Below, piece after piece: positions 32,790 through 42,213 of a stretch of 64,000 nt of DNA (the stretch's first letter is position 1; each line of letters starts with the position of its first letter). A model generated the notes under the pieces. The model was given only the letters and a program-made list of their open reading frames with translations, did not search any database and was not told the DNA's origin. Origin of the DNA: Desulfonatronum thioautotrophicum (lineage in GTDB: Bacteria > Desulfobacterota > Desulfovibrionia > Desulfovibrionales > Desulfonatronaceae); the NCBI RefSeq assembly GCF_000934745.1, contig NZ_JYNO01000004.1, positions 389,034 to 453,033 of the forward strand, read 5' to 3'. Position numbers and translations under genes: made by a program.

Positions 32790-33980
32790 CTAAGCGGTTA
32801 CGTTCATTGTTCCAGATTTTTTTGCAGTCTCCCCAGCAATGGAAATGGCCAGGAACCATCCGACAATGGCAAGAAATGTCGGAGTAATATCCGGATATCG
32901 CCCTGGGATATACTGCTGTAGCCATTCAGTTGAAAAGGCAAGCGCGGCAACGCAAAATCCACAAAAGACCATTAACCTCCATCCGGCATTGGCGGCAATC
33001 GCCAGAAATCCAAGAGCCGTAAAAGGCCATAGTGCTCCAAGAATGTTAATCAGGCCAACAGGGGTCATGTGGCTCCGAAATGGAACCCAATTGAATGCAT
33101 ACAATTCGTTGTGCGAGCCCGGACGAATTTGATGCACTACAAATGCTGTAATGATCATTATTGCAGCGAGTATTGTTATTGTTCGTACGCTTTTCGTGCA
33201 CAGGAAAAAGGCCATGGAACAACCAATGATAGATCCAGTGAGAGCTTCCAGGGAAATTTGGCGGCCAATGATCGGAACCTTGAGTACCATTACGCAACCA
33301 ATATACAAAAAAACAATGGCTAAAACAATTTTTCTCCTTTTCGCTATAAGAATCGTGACAAGGCATATGGCAAGAACATTCGTTGTGTAGATGAAGGCGT
33401 GCAGAGGGTCGTACAGAGTGTAGTCTTGAAGAACATACCACACAGGCTTCAACCCTTCCTTGATATTGCTCCAGCTTGGGGACGGTACAAGCGGCGTCAG
33501 CTGAGATAAAGTCCAGAGAACAAGAACAAAAATACCAAGGTTGGAAGAAGGATGGTCATGGAAAAGATTCTTTTTATATGTATGCAAAATTTCGGCAATT
33601 TTTGACCTTCCAACAGTGAATAATCCAAAAAGACTTCCAAGAAACGACCCCAGGCTGTTCAATATCCAGTCACTGATGGTCGTTATTCTGTGCTGTAAGA
33701 AAAACTGAATCACTTCCACGCAAAAGCTGATTGAGCTGCCGAGAAGGATGCTTATAAGTATTGCGAAATGACATTTTACTTTTTTTTCGATAGCAGCAAA
33801 AATTAAAAAACCCAAAGGCATGTAAACTAAAACATTAAGAAGCATGTCACTTTTGTTTGTATTCCATAAAAAGAAGTGCTCCCATAGGGTATTCTGAGGT
33901 ATATGCCAACCCGTAAAAGGATAGAGTGAGCCATAGAATACTAAAAAAATGTAGATTAAGAGAAATAATGCTTTTTGCAT
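32790..33980 (-). CDS. VanZ-family multi-pass membrane protein, large
   Basis: A 396-residue protein with about ten hydrophobic segments. Seen: N-terminal FYGSLYPFTGWHIPQ, then SDMLLNVLVYMPLGFLIFAA, CVEVIQFFLQHRITTISDWI, LNSLGSFLGSLFG (a full VanZ motif set), and a second VanZ-like half near the C-terminus (GRYPDITPTFLAIVGWFLA). This arrangement of two VanZ-like halves suggests an internal duplication. AT-richer than the genes before it, pointing to transfer. Function unknown; family context is cell-surface polysaccharides. Confidence 0.8.
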   Translation of the reverse strand: MQKALFLLIYIFLVFYGSLYPFTGWHIPQNTLWEHFFLWNTNKSDMLLNVLVYMPLGFLIFAAIEKKVKCHFAILISILLGSSISFCVEVIQFFLQHRITTISDWILNSLGSFLGSLFGLFTVGRSKIAEILHTYKKNLFHDHPSSNLGIFVLVLWTLSQLTPLVPSPSWSNIKEGLKPVWYVLQDYTLYDPLHAFIYTTNVLAICLVTILIAKRRKIVLAIVFLYIGCVMVLKVPIIGRQISLEALTGSIIGCSMAFFLCTKSVRTITILAAIMIITAFVVHQIRPGSHNELYAFNWVPFRSHMTPVGLINILGALWPFTALGFLAIAANAGWRLMVFCGFCVAALAFSTEWLQQYIPGRYPDITPTFLAIVGWFLAISIAGETAKKSGTMNVTA

Positions 33981-34652
33981 TGCTGATTCAATTCATTGTG
34001 GGATTTAAAAATTTTACTGATTAATTTTAATTGATGTTATGTAACTACTCAGCCCATCCGTGCGAAAGCGGACTGGATACCCGCCTTCGCGGGTATGAGT
34101 GCGCCCGTGATGGCGCTTTGTCAGGGTGGTGCAAGTCCACCCCGGGGTATGCCACTCCCCCGTAGTCGAAGGTAACTGCGTCATCGTGAGGTGGGGTGGG
34201 GAGCAACCGGAGACGAAATGGCGGTCCGTAGACAACGAACCCGTTTGGTTTTGCAGTGCGGCGAGTCTTCTCATACGTGACGAAGTCCGAAAATCGCCGC
34301 TCACGCTGGCCGTGGCGTATAAAGCGATGAGCGGGCCTGCAGGATGGTTGGGGGCGGAACGCCAGGAAGGCAAAGCGAGGTAAGCGGGGAGACCTGTGCA
34401 TGGGGTGACATGCACAGGAGTCAGAGCCTTCATAGTACTGTAGTCACCATGACTGAGCGCTTTGGAAACCGCCGGCCGGGGGAACGACACGACCTCCTCC
34501 AGGCCCGCTTCGGTGGGAGGCTTGACCGGAGACGGGAGCGAAAGAAACAAGCTATCCCAAGGCGTGAACCCATGTTGACGAAAAGCGCGGAGAGCAAAGC
34601 CGCGCCGAGGGAAGGGAGGCAGGAAGGTCAATGCGAGAAGGAGAGATGGACT

Positions 34653-35978
34653 ATGTCGGAGACAATCCCGCCAGTGCATACAGCTAAACAAGGGATGGAA
34701 GCCGGTTCGCCGCAAGGGTGGACGTGGGTGGAAAAGTCGGTCTGGACGGATCGCATGTTGGCGGCCCTGGGCAACGGGGTCAAAGGAGGCAAATGGTTCA
34801 GCCTGATCGACAAGGTCTGCGCTGTATCGTCCTTGAAGGCGGCCTGGCAACGGGTCGAAGCCAACAAGGGAGCAGCCGGAGTGGACAATGTCAGCATTGA
34901 ATGTTTTGAGGCGAAGTCCTCGAAATATCTTGAAGAGCTTTCCCTTGCACTGAAAGAAGGGACGTACAAGCCGCAACCGGTGCGCCGGACTTACATTCCG
35001 AGAGGCGATGGCAAGAAGCGGCCTCTGGGCATTCCCACGGTGAAAGATCGTGTGGCCCAGGGCGCATTGAAGATGGTTTTGGAGCCAATCTTCGAACATG
35101 AGTTTCATCCCAATAGCTTTGGATTCCGCCCCGGTCGCGGCTGCAAAGACGCACTGCGGGAAGTGGTCCGATTGCTCAAGGCAGGGCATACACATGTAGT
35201 AGACGCCGACTTGAGTAGCTATTTCGACACCATTGCGCATGACACGCTTATGGGTCGCGTGCAGGAGAAAGTGAGCGACGGCAGAGTGTTGGGACTGGTT
35301 CAAAGCTTCCTCTCTCAAGGCATCATGGAAGAGATGAAGCAATGGACGCCGGAGGCCGGAACGCCGCAAGGGGCGGTGATCAGCCCTTTGTTGGCCAATA
35401 TCTATCTTCATGATCTGGATATGCTGGTCAACGGGGCAGGTTACTCCATGATCCGATATGCTGATGACTTTGTCATATTGTGTCGGAGTGCTCAGGAGGC
35501 GCAAGACGCTCTCGCTCTGGTGAAGAACTGGGTTGATGCAAACGGCCTTGCCTTGCATCCGGTGAAGACGCGTACGGGCGATTCGAGCAAGCCCGGAGAA
35601 GGCTTTGATTTTCTTGGCTTCCGCTTTGAAGCCGGAAAGATTCATGTCCGCAAGTCGAGCATGAAGAAACTGCGTGATAAAATCCGGAAAAAGACCAGGA
35701 GAACTTCCGGTGAATCCTTGGAAATGCTCATCAAAAGTCTGAATCCCATGCTGCGTGGTTGGTTTGAATACTTCAAGCATGCTGGGATACCAACGTTCGC
35801 TATCGTCGACGGTTTTGTAAGACGACGATTGCGCTCGATACTCCGGAAATACAAGGGGCAGAGCCGAGGAACAGGAAGATGTCTGAACGATCATAAACGC
35901 TGGCCTAATGCCTTTTTCGCTAAACATGGGCTTTTCACCATGAAAGAAGCCCGAGTCCTGGCGAGCCAATCCCGATGA
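34653..35978 (+). CDS. ltrA: Group II intron reverse transcriptase/maturase
   Basis: A 441-residue intron-encoded protein that helps splicing and retrohoming. Seen: RT0-RT2 with NKGAAGVDNVSIECF and RRTYIPRGDGKKRPLGIPTV, SFGFRPGRGCKDAL, catalytic YADDFVIL (bases about 35457-35480), the thumb, and maturase X domain NPMLRGWFEYFKHAG. No HNH endonuclease domain follows the DNA-binding tail, so retrohoming would rely on nicked or single-stranded targets. The start at 34653 has AAGGAGAG upstream; longer frames lack family similarity. All RT motifs are intact, so the intron may be active. Confidence 0.93.
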   Translation: MSETIPPVHTAKQGMEAGSPQGWTWVEKSVWTDRMLAALGNGVKGGKWFSLIDKVCAVSSLKAAWQRVEANKGAAGVDNVSIECFEAKSSKYLEELSLALKEGTYKPQPVRRTYIPRGDGKKRPLGIPTVKDRVAQGALKMVLEPIFEHEFHPNSFGFRPGRGCKDALREVVRLLKAGHTHVVDADLSSYFDTIAHDTLMGRVQEKVSDGRVLGLVQSFLSQGIMEEMKQWTPEAGTPQGAVISPLLANIYLHDLDMLVNGAGYSMIRYADDFVILCRSAQEAQDALALVKNWVDANGLALHPVKTRTGDSSKPGEGFDFLGFRFEAGKIHVRKSSMKKLRDKIRKKTRRTSGESLEMLIKSLNPMLRGWFEYFKHAGIPTFAIVDGFVRRRLRSILRKYKGQSRGTGRCLNDHKRWPNAFFAKHGLFTMKEARVLASQSR

Positions 35979-35995
35979 GGAAATGGCCGACTGGA

Positions 35996-36028
35996 GAGCC
36001 GTGTGCGGGAGAACCGCACGCACGGTTC
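35996..36028 (+). ncRNA. Group II intron domain V
   Basis: GAGCCGTGTGCGGGAGA followed by ACCGCACGCACGGTTC folds into the short domain V hairpin with the AGC-type catalytic base and a GAGA-like loop. A domain VI stem (GGAGGGAGGGG with CCCTTCCCT) follows to the 3' end. Confidence 0.9.
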
Positions 36029-36488
36029 GGAGGGAGGGGAGGGGAAACCCTTCCCTACCCCTATCTGATTCGGAGACGGCATGGAAAATCAAGTCATTCC
36101 CGCGAAGGCGGGAATCCAGCCTCGGAATAAGGCTCTAGACAAGATGTGCTGAATAGTTGCGATTTTATTTGAGATGTTTCATTATTTTAGGATGATAACG
36201 ACTCCAGGTCAAGGTGCACAATCAGGGTTTGTTGTAGACCGTGCTCGGGGTCGACGATCCGATCCTGGGGCAGGCCGTGATAGCCTGGGTCGTGCTCCTG
36301 CAGGGGCGCCTTCTTCGGGAGCAGGAGGTGCTGCTGCACTGCAACCGGACTTTGGAACCGTTCATGGTTCCCAAATATCTTGAGTTCCGGGACAACCTGC
36401 CCAGAACGTCCTAGGGCAAGGTTGACAAAAAAGCTTTGCAGGGGTTGGGTGAGGGGTGTTGAGGGACGGAAAAAAAGGAGTGATGACC

Positions 36489-38657
36489 ATGAAAAAGACG
36501 ACGGCCTTGTTTTGCGGGTTGGCCTTGCTGTTTTTCTCACTATACTGCGAGGCTTCCTTGCCGCAAAAGCTCTTTCTGCAAAATACCGGTTCGGACGTGC
36601 TGAGAAATGCGCCGGTGACATTTGGTGTCGTGTTCGAACAAGGCGCGGTGTCCGAAAACCAGGAACTTATGGCGGAGTTCAGCAGCGGAGAGCGGCACCA
36701 TTTTCAAATGGACAGGAAGGCGACGTTTCCTGACGGCAGCCTGCGGCATGGCATTATTTCCATGTTTGTCCCCGAGCTGCCGCCTGGAAAATACGAGGAA
36801 CTGCGCATTGTTCCGGCAGAACAAGCACATTCAGTGCCGCCGGTGGGTTTCAGTGAACTCACTGCCGGCAACACCGATTTCAGGGCAAGGCTGGTATTGG
36901 AAGGACAGGTGTATGTTGCAACCCTGGCGGATGCGCTGAACAACAGAGCAAAACAGTGGCTGGAAGGGCCCGTGGCATCGGAATGGGTGCTGCATGCTCC
37001 CTTTCGTCGCCAGGGCAACAACGAACCCCACCCCCATCTTGCGGCACGTTTTCATGTCCGGAAATATGCCGGTTCAGCCAATCTGAAAATTGACTTTATT
37101 CTGGAAAACTGCACGACCTGGACCCCGGGACTCCGAAACTATGTCTATGACGTTGAGATCAGTTCCAACGGAAACAGCCTGTATACCCAAAATTCGCTAC
37201 TGCATTTCGTGCGGGCCAGATGGAAAAAAACCTTCTGGCTGGAAGGCGAGCCGGCCATCCATGTGATGCATGACCCCGTGACCATGATCAGGGCCAGGGC
37301 CATCCCCGCCTATGACCCGAAACTGGTCGGCGTGACAACCGGGCCCATTGAAGATGTCCTGGTCGGCTATGCCAGATATGCGGAGCCTGACCTGGTGACC
37401 TATCCCTTTCGCGATGGCAGCGGAGAGGTTACCATCAACAGGTACGGCCCCATGGGCATCGCCCGTCTGCACCGGGACATGCGCAGCGTCGGGGGAAGAG
37501 AGGAAATCGGCCCCTTCCCCACCTGGACGACCCACTACCTGACCACCCAGGACAGGCGGGCCAAAGCGGCGATGATGATGGTTTCCGATCTCGCTGGGTC
37601 CTGGCCGGTCCATTACCGGGATGAAAAAACTGGGCAGCCTCTTTCCATAGCTGACCACCCCAGTCTCAGCATCCATTCCAACACACCACATAACAACAGG
37701 CCCACTGCAACAGTCGAGCCCAGCAGCGTCCCGTATGCCGCGGATACAGCCCACCAACCGTCACTCAACTTCATACCGTACATCGTTTCCGGAGACTATT
37801 ACCACCTGGAGGAAATGAAGTTCTGGATGACGTACAGCCTTCTTCTGCTTCCGTCCGGCAGGATAAATCCTGACGGCTCCCGCGCCTCCTGGAGAGGCCA
37901 GGATAACGGCATTTTCATGCTCTTTGACCAGGTCAGGGCCCGGGCCTGGATGCTCAGAAATATGGCCCAACTGGCCGCCTTCACACCGGATGATTCCTCC
38001 AAAAAATCATATTATAATCAAATATTAACAAACAATATTCAGCTACTGCCGGAAGTGATGGAGCGCAATGCTTACGGCTTTGTAACCCTTCAAATGCGCT
38101 CTGGTGGTGAGCAACCCTGGATGGATGACTTCCTGACCTGGGCCACGGGGTATGCCGTTGGGCTTGGCTTTGACGGGCTCCGGCCTTTTTTTGCGTGGAA
38201 GGCCCGTTTCCCGGTGCAGCGGATGGGCTTCGGGTATCCCGGCAACATCTACTGCTGGCAATTGGCCGCACCCTATAAATTGGAGGTGACTCCCGGAGGA
38301 TCAGTTTTTTTTGACAATATCAACCAGATATATACCGCGACGTTCCCTGAACAATCAAAACATGAGTGCGGTTCCGCTCCTTTTTTGCAAGCGACTGGTT
38401 ATGATTCTGCTGAGCAAATCGGAAGCGCCCCCATGGTTACATACGGATATTCGGCCATTCTCTCCATCGCCTTGGCTGCCGCCGTGGATGCGGGAACAAA
38501 AGATGCGGAAAAAGCCTGGGAGAAATATTACAACAGGGGTATTCAGCCGGACTTGCGAGGATACCAAAGCTGGGCGATCGTTCCTTTCAGCATCTTCTAT
38601 GGGGAACCGGTTTCAGGAACTCGCCCAAAGATCCATAATATTCGTGTAGCGAAATAG
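36489..38657 (+). CDS. Large secreted protein with RIFT-barrel-like N-terminus
   Basis: A 722-residue exported protein. Seen: signal peptide MKKTTALFCGLALLFFSLYC with a Cys at position 20 (possible lipoprotein, though the LxxC box is weak), then VTFGVVFEQGAVSENQELMA and ATFPDGSLRHGIISMFVPEL, resembling the N-terminal RIFT-barrel domain of PcRGLX/YetA-like exo-rhamnogalacturonan lyases. The rest is rich in aromatic residues (WPVHYRDEKTGQPLSIADHP; WMTYSLLLLPSGRINPDGSR), consistent with an alpha/alpha-toroid. The start at 36489 has AGGAG eight bases upstream. Inference: a polysaccharide lyase or glycan-binding protein. Followed by a strong terminator; expressed alone. Confidence 0.7.
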   Translation: MKKTTALFCGLALLFFSLYCEASLPQKLFLQNTGSDVLRNAPVTFGVVFEQGAVSENQELMAEFSSGERHHFQMDRKATFPDGSLRHGIISMFVPELPPGKYEELRIVPAEQAHSVPPVGFSELTAGNTDFRARLVLEGQVYVATLADALNNRAKQWLEGPVASEWVLHAPFRRQGNNEPHPHLAARFHVRKYAGSANLKIDFILENCTTWTPGLRNYVYDVEISSNGNSLYTQNSLLHFVRARWKKTFWLEGEPAIHVMHDPVTMIRARAIPAYDPKLVGVTTGPIEDVLVGYARYAEPDLVTYPFRDGSGEVTINRYGPMGIARLHRDMRSVGGREEIGPFPTWTTHYLTTQDRRAKAAMMMVSDLAGSWPVHYRDEKTGQPLSIADHPSLSIHSNTPHNNRPTATVEPSSVPYAADTAHQPSLNFIPYIVSGDYYHLEEMKFWMTYSLLLLPSGRINPDGSRASWRGQDNGIFMLFDQVRARAWMLRNMAQLAAFTPDDSSKKSYYNQILTNNIQLLPEVMERNAYGFVTLQMRSGGEQPWMDDFLTWATGYAVGLGFDGLRPFFAWKARFPVQRMGFGYPGNIYCWQLAAPYKLEVTPGGSVFFDNINQIYTATFPEQSKHECGSAPFLQATGYDSAEQIGSAPMVTYGYSAILSIALAAAVDAGTKDAEKAWEKYYNRGIQPDLRGYQSWAIVPFSIFYGEPVSGTRPKIHNIRVAK

Positions 38658-38688
38658 AGCTATGCACTCTACTGAAAAAAAGCATGTT

Positions 38689-38731
38689 CTGTCCAAAAAT
38701 GCGCTTGCAATGCAAGCGCATTTTTGGACAG
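38689..38731 (+). terminator. Strong, probably bidirectional terminator
   Basis: A perfect 20-bp stem (TGTCCAAAAATGCGCTTGCA and its complement) around one base, with GTGTGTTTTTT on the right and GAAAAAAAGC on the left. About 30 bp past the stop of the secreted protein. Confidence 0.88.
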
Positions 38732-39041
38732 GTGTGTTTTTTCTCTCGTGTTGGGCAACAGGAAGCGAGGTTGCTGTAGAACAGCCAGGGAATCAAGCAA
38801 GAGTGAATTGGACAGTTTGATAAAATACAACGATCTCTTAGGATTTATTCCGGCAATTATTACAGTATGGGCAGGCCTTGCGCCTGCCCTGATTCTACGC
38901 AATTGAATGGAATTTCGGCATATTACTGCCGTAACGCATTGCCGTGAACCACTAGGGGCGGCCGCGAGGGCCGCCCCTACCGAGGGTCAAACGCGACACG
39001 GGAATAACCGTCATGCCTTCCAGGTTATTTTTGCTCGCTTC
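38732..39041. other. Intergenic with a TAGGGGCGGCC hairpin
   Basis: A perfect 11-bp inverted repeat TAGGGGCGGCC lies at 38953-38979, related to the GTAGGGGC family. No gene recognised. Confidence 0.55.
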
Positions 39042-40073
39042 CTAGGCTGATGCTTTGGCCAGAAGGGCATGCAAGTTGTTCTGTGCATGGTGGCATTTAT
39101 TTCCTTTAGCAGGTGAGGTTGGCTTTCCATCTTTTTCCATGTCTGAATATGCCTGTACCAGATCAACGAGGGCCAAACGTATCCGCACCATCAAAAAAAG
39201 TGGATGCGTTACGCCGTCGCTATCGCCGTACCCCTCAAGAAAGCTGTCCTGCAGCCTATCGACAAACCCATTTGAAATATACCAGTTGTCTTTCATTTTA
39301 TCCAGTTTACACCAGAAATTGCACATATCGTAATAACGGGATGAATTATCGAACATCGTGAAGTCAAGCACGCTGATGTGATTCTCCCGCTCAATAATAT
39401 TATGCGGGGCAAAATCATTGTGCCTGCCGGTTATGCGGTGTCCGGGAGCAGTATTCCCGGTGACGGCCTTGTTCAAAATGCGCTTCAGCTGGGGATAACT
39501 GTGATTTTCGATACCGGGAACAGACCGCTTCCTCAACCATTCCAGCCTTGCTCCACAATACTTCAGGTATTCGTCGCAATCAAACGCACCGTTGCCGACA
39601 AAGGTTGTTTTTTGGAATTCCTGAAGCCATCTGCCAGCCCGGAAACACCCAGCAAGCGCCCTGGGCGACAGCTTGACGCGGTAGAAACGACAGGCTGGGT
39701 TGATCAGGTTTTCCAGGGGATCTCCTTCTTCCGCTTCGGTAAGCAGGGTGCATACCTTGGGCAAGATGGCAACGGGACGGACAACGCCCAGGTCCGGGAA
39801 TGCTTCGAAAGATTGCCGCAACTTTGTCAAGACAGCATATTCCGTCTCAAGTCGGTACAAAGCTGTTTGATTCAGGAAGTCACTGGAGATGCACTTGGCG
39901 AAAAAGAACTTGGTTGTATCGTCTACAACTATTTTTAACTTATAGACCAGGGTATAGGGTGAAGAGACATACTCCACTCCACGGATCTGAATCCTCGCCT
40001 CTGACCCGAAAATTGCCTGTCGCTGCGCTACCAACTCGTTCTCAATAGCTTTCCACACTGACTTTTTATTCAT
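39042..40073 (-). CDS. Aminoglycoside-phosphotransferase-fold kinase
   Basis: A 343-residue protein with the APH/choline-kinase fold. Seen: an N-terminal lobe (YTLVYKLKIVVDDTTKFFFA with a Lys-like ATP contact), the catalytic loop GRHNDFAPHNIIERE (HxDxxxxN) and VLDFTMFDNSSRYYDMC (metal-binding Asp). The start at M21 of the frame (40073) is chosen because it begins the recognisable fold; the ribosome site is weak. Substrate unknown: choline, sugar or lipid-linked alcohol are all plausible in a surface-polysaccharide region; drug resistance is not implied. Alone on its strand. Confidence 0.75.
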   Translation of the reverse strand: MNKKSVWKAIENELVAQRQAIFGSEARIQIRGVEYVSSPYTLVYKLKIVVDDTTKFFFAKCISSDFLNQTALYRLETEYAVLTKLRQSFEAFPDLGVVRPVAILPKVCTLLTEAEEGDPLENLINPACRFYRVKLSPRALAGCFRAGRWLQEFQKTTFVGNGAFDCDEYLKYCGARLEWLRKRSVPGIENHSYPQLKRILNKAVTGNTAPGHRITGRHNDFAPHNIIERENHISVLDFTMFDNSSRYYDMCNFWCKLDKMKDNWYISNGFVDRLQDSFLEGYGDSDGVTHPLFLMVRIRLALVDLVQAYSDMEKDGKPTSPAKGNKCHHAQNNLHALLAKASA

Positions 40074-40339
40074 CTTCAGACCATGACCAAGAGAAAAGAA
40101 TGTTAGCAGATTATCTGATAGAGATCTCTGCACAATGAAAATTATAAGATATGAAGAATTGGCTTTACTTCCCGCAACTCCTCTGGATACGCGTTCAATT
40201 CAGGACCGGACATGAACATCCATTACATTCTCAACCATCCCTTGGATAGTCCAGAATCCAGAAACAGGGCCTTGTGCACGCCATTTTCTGTATGCAGGAG
40301 GCAATTGACAGCTTTATACCAAAAAACATAGTACCTTTT
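40074..40339. other. Intergenic, nothing recognised
   Basis: Upstream region of the kinase gene. AT-rich, without a clear promoter motif. Confidence 0.35.
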
Positions 40340-40490
40340 CGAGACCTTGTGGCAGGCATGGCCTGGTTTCTCGCCTGCGCGGAAATGACGTACTATTTAT
40401 GTCACCTTTCCCAATCAGTCTTACCCGCGAAGGCGGGTAACCAGGCATCTAGTCCACATTCCCTCGGAAGAGCTGGGTAGCCACTTGTTT
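40340..40490 (+). repeat. Degenerate element-B-like copy
   Basis: CCTGGTTTCTCGCCTGCGCG and CTTACCCGCGAAGGCGGGTA resemble the two hairpins of element B; the ends (CTGGGTAGCCAC) are eroded. No target duplication was found. Confidence 0.55.
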
Positions 40491-40639
40491 TTTATACGTT
40501 TTCCGCAATATCTTGCCAGTAATTGCCGTGACTACTGTATTTATTCCAACACGGTTTGTTTGGATTATTGACTATTTTTTTTCACGGCCAAAGTAAAGAG
40601 GAAACGCCACTAATTACGGGAGCATTCCGTTTTTTTATG

Positions 40640-40830
40640 CGCCTCACCCTTTTAGGCCGCCCCTTCAGGGCTATTATTGATGGGGAACGTTTACCCAGGG
40701 CGCTGCCCTGGGCTATAATATGTCGCCCCTTTGGGGCTGATTTCAAGCCCTGAAGGGGCGAAAAAAGTACAGCCCAGGGCAACGCCCTGGGACAACGGAT
40801 GGAAAACAAGGAAGAGCCCTGCAAGGGCGA
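40640..40830. repeat. Complex palindromic repeat (CAGGGC / GCCCTG)
   Basis: CCCAGGGCGCTGCCCTGGGC, CGCCCCTTTGGGGCTGATTT, CCCTGAAGGGGCG and CAGCCCAGGGCAACGCCCTG form several stems. This type of dispersed repeat is common in environmental genomes. No coding capacity. Confidence 0.7.
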
Positions 40831-40948
40831 CCTACTTCAGCGATCACAGAATTGTATCATAAACGCGGGATGCTTTCGCTAATCAGTTTATACAAGGAAA
40901 TCCAGCTAGGATCTCTGGTAATGTTTAAGTGAAAAGGAGATTGACCCC

Positions 40949-41947
40949 ATGGGGACAAGTATTCGAGGCATTGAGTATTATCTTCCAGAGAAAATTGTTG
41001 ACAACATCCAATTAGAAAAGGAATTCGCGAATTGGAGCGCGGATAAAATTGAACAGAAAGTTGGCATTCGTGAACGTCATATCGCAGCGGAAAATGAGAC
41101 GGCCCTGGATTTGGCTGTCTGTGCTGGTGAAAAAATTCTTGCCGATTATGATCCTAAAAAAATTGACTTTGTTCTGTTCTGTACGCAGAGCCCAGACTAT
41201 TTCCTTCCACCCAATGCCTGTATCTTGCAAGACAGGTTGCAATTATCGACTTCAGTTGGCGCATTCGACTTTAATCTGGCCTGTTCTGGATATGTATACG
41301 GGTTGGCTTTAGCCAAGAGCCTGATCGGATCAGGACTTGCCCGGAACATTCTTCTCATCACATCTGAAACCTATTCAAAACATATTCACGAAAAAGATCA
41401 GGCGAACCGGACGATTTTTGGAGACGGGGCCAGCGCTACGATTTTGGAACATTCAGATATAGAAAAAATAGGGGCTTTTTCCCTGGGTACAGATGGCCGC
41501 GGGTATGACAAGCTGATTGTACCGTGTGGCGGAATGCGGAAACGCGCCCTTGCGGACCCTGAATGCATCGAAGATGGATCAGGGAGTTGCAGAACCGAGA
41601 ACAATTTACATATGAATGGCCCCGATATTTTTAATTTTACGATTGAGGTCGTACCTAAAGTTGTGGATGATGTCCTGAAAAAAAATGGGCACGGGCTGGA
41701 TGATGTTGATTATGTGGTTTTTCATCAGGCAAACAAGTACATGCTTGAATACTTGCGTAAAAAGATAAAAATTGATCCAAACAAATTTTATCTTAATATT
41801 TTAAATACAGGCAATACAGTATCTTCTTCTATTCCCATTGCATTAAAAAACTGCTTCGATGAAGATATTGTAAAGACCGGCGATAAAGTTTTGTTGCTTG
41901 GCTTTGGTGCTGGGCTTTCCTGGGGTGGAACTGTTATAGAGATTTGA
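40949..41947 (+). CDS. 3-oxoacyl-ACP synthase III (FabH-like)
   Basis: A 332-residue thiolase-fold condensing enzyme. Seen: FDFNLACSGYVYGLALAKSL with the active-site Cys, VVFHQANKYMLEYLRKKIKI with the catalytic His, and LNILNTGNTVSSSIPIALKN with the catalytic Asn, so the Cys-His-Asn triad is complete. GGAG ribosome site nine bases before the ATG. It is followed 32 bp later by an acyl carrier protein gene, so the pair probably acts together. A housekeeping fabH would normally sit with plsX, fabD and fabG; this isolated pair in a surface-polysaccharide region suggests a dedicated acyl supply (inference). Confidence 0.9.
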   Translation: MGTSIRGIEYYLPEKIVDNIQLEKEFANWSADKIEQKVGIRERHIAAENETALDLAVCAGEKILADYDPKKIDFVLFCTQSPDYFLPPNACILQDRLQLSTSVGAFDFNLACSGYVYGLALAKSLIGSGLARNILLITSETYSKHIHEKDQANRTIFGDGASATILEHSDIEKIGAFSLGTDGRGYDKLIVPCGGMRKRALADPECIEDGSGSCRTENNLHMNGPDIFNFTIEVVPKVVDDVLKKNGHGLDDVDYVVFHQANKYMLEYLRKKIKIDPNKFYLNILNTGNTVSSSIPIALKNCFDEDIVKTGDKVLLLGFGAGLSWGGTVIEI

Positions 41948-41979
41948 CAATATAACCGGCTTGCCATGGAGGAATCAAA

Positions 41980-42213
41980 ATGTTGACCAATGATTTTCTG
42001 GAAAAGTTACAGGTAGCGATAGAACTTGAGGACTCACAGCTTACGTTGGAGACCGACTTAACCCAGCTTGATGTCTATGACTCGATGGCAAAACTATCGG
42101 TGATAACTTTGGTTGACGAATCCTTCGGCAAGACCTTGCCCGACGAGGATTTGCGAAAAGTGACCACGGTAAAAAGTTTGATGGAGCTGATAGGTCTAGA
42201 AAAATTCAACTAA
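41980..42213 (+). CDS. Acyl carrier protein
   Basis: A 77-residue ACP. Seen: LTQLDVYDSMAKLSVITLVD with the phosphopantetheine-attachment Ser in DSM (usual DSL), and the helical KTLPDEDLRKVTTVKSLMEL. GGAGG ribosome site. Co-directional with the KAS III gene upstream; likely carries the acyl chain that enzyme makes. Low similarity to the ACP at 48458, so two acyl systems exist in the window. Confidence 0.87.
   Translation: MLTNDFLEKLQVAIELEDSQLTLETDLTQLDVYDSMAKLSVITLVDESFGKTLPDEDLRKVTTVKSLMELIGLEKFN

Larger units (their letters stand above)
34099..36064 (+). mobile_element. Group II intron, 1966 bp
   Basis: Begins GTGCGCCCGTGATGG, the usual group II 5' end (GTGYG), and ends ...CCCTACCCCTAT with the expected AY. 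Boundaries are set by comparison with the uninterrupted element B copy at 42390-42496 (GGGTATGA joined to CTGATTCG). It contains a reverse transcriptase gene in domain IV and a canonical domain V. The target is three bases downstream of the hairpin TACCCGC-CTTC-GCGGGTA, the kind of site used by class C introns; the intron class is not proven. Confidence 0.92.
34041..36160 (+). mobile_element. Miniature element B interrupted by a group II intron
   Basis: Left end GTAACTACTCAG (34041-34052) and right end CTGAATAGTTGC (36149-36160). Flanks GATGTTAT and GATTTTAT agree at seven of eight bases, fitting an old 8-bp duplication. The intron lies three bases past the first hairpin. Confidence 0.8.

Noticed and set aside
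34099..36064. Retron or diversity-generating retroelement
   Set aside because: Canonical group II 5' end, domain V and maturase X domain identify an intron; no template/variable repeat or msr/msd seen.
34014..36092. 692-codon minus-strand frame across the group II intron
   Set aside because: Antisense of the reverse transcriptase and intron RNA domains; no family motifs.
39042..42213. Antibiotic resistance island (APH-like kinase with AAC(3) genes)
   Set aside because: These folds are common in polysaccharide and lipid metabolism; the context is surface glycan genes and nothing indicates drug specificity.
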